5,573 nucleotides of DNA from Thermomicrobiales bacterium (lineage in GTDB: Bacteria > Chloroflexota > Chloroflexia > Thermomicrobiales > UBA6265): assembly GCA_025928535.1 (NCBI GenBank), contig JAICJJ010000227.1, positions 1 through 5,573 on the forward strand, in the 5' to 3' direction. The position numbers and the translations under genes are program-made. The notes below the pieces were generated by a model. It did not search any database. It had not been told where the DNA came from and worked only from the letters and a program-made list of their open reading frames with translations. Shown here piece by piece: positions 5,355 to 5,573 of this stretch (position 1 is its first letter; each line of letters opens with the position of its first letter).

Positions 5355-5573
5355 TTATTGGGTTGCGGCCGGCCGCTCGCCGAGCGTCACCTGGAACGTC
5401 TGACTGGCGCCGTTGCGCTGCACCGTCAGCGTCGCCGTGTCGCCCGGCTTTTCGCCGAAGAGCGCGCCGCGCAGCGTGTGCTGGCTGGTGAGCGTCGTGC
5501 CGTTGAAGCCGACGATCACGTCGCCCGGCTGCAGCCCGGCTTGCGCCGCCGGTCCGCCCGGCACGACCGAGGC
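5355..5573 (-). CDS. C-terminal PDZ domain of an HtrA/Deg-like serine protease, truncated
   Basis: The last 72 residues of a protein that enters from the right edge. The visible part is most of a PDZ domain: ASVVPGGPAAQAGLQPGDVI, then VGFNGTTLTS, LRGAL, KPGDTATLTVQRNG and FQVTLGERP, ending in TAA at 5355-5357. The order SVVPGGPAAQAGLQPGDVIV followed by a KPGD...V.R.G strand and a terminal VTLGERP is typical of the single C-terminal PDZ of bacterial HtrA/Deg proteases, which act in the cell envelope on misfolded proteins. The trypsin-like domain, catalytic triad and peptide-binding loop are outside the window, so protease identity is inferred; another PDZ protein is possible. The internal GTG near 5564 is not a real start because the frame stays open to the edge. 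The gene converges on the sigma-factor operon. Confidence 0.85.
   Translation of the reverse strand, partial: ASVVPGGPAAQAGLQPGDVIVGFNGTTLTSQHTLRGALFGEKPGDTATLTVQRNGASQTFQVTLGERPAATQ

Overview
The window is GC-rich (roughly 65-70% by eye) bacterial DNA. It most resembles a Chloroflexota genome of the Thermomicrobia/Sphaerobacter type. This is inferred from recalled family resemblance only: the PMT-like glycosyltransferase with its C-terminal 'GWGEGIDQAA' block, a sigma factor followed by a membrane cupin protein, and a dispersed 'GTCATnCCGA...GTCGAGG' repeat. No search was run.

Layout, left to right. (1) 1-1496 (+): a 5'-truncated multi-pass membrane glycosyltransferase of the GT39/PMT class; its first part, which would carry the catalytic acidic motif, lies outside the window. 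(2) 1497-1847: a non-coding gap with a possible ECF-type promoter and a pair of direct 8-mers just before the next gene. (3) 1848-4976 (+): a tightly packed three-gene unit. It comprises an ECF-family sigma factor, a single-pass membrane protein with a cytosolic N-terminal region and an outside cupin region (a plausible but non-classical anti-sigma factor), and a membrane-anchored protein with a SnoaL/NTF2-like domain followed by two cupin-like domains. The junctions overlap by 8 and 4 nt, which suggests translational coupling. (4) 4977-5354: a gene-free, repeat-rich spacer with a dispersed-type inverted repeat, two octamer arrays in opposite orientation, a strong hairpin and a G-rich run. (5) 5355-5573 (-): the C-terminal PDZ end of an HtrA/Deg-like protease, convergent with the operon and cut by the right edge.

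The most interesting part is the three-gene unit. I read it as a possible extracytoplasmic sensing module in which the membrane cupin protein holds the sigma factor and the SnoaL-cupin protein supplies a second outward-facing sensor. The cupins have lost nearly all standard metal ligands, which favours a binding or structural role over enzymatic activity. The architecture is seen in the sequence; the signalling role is inference.
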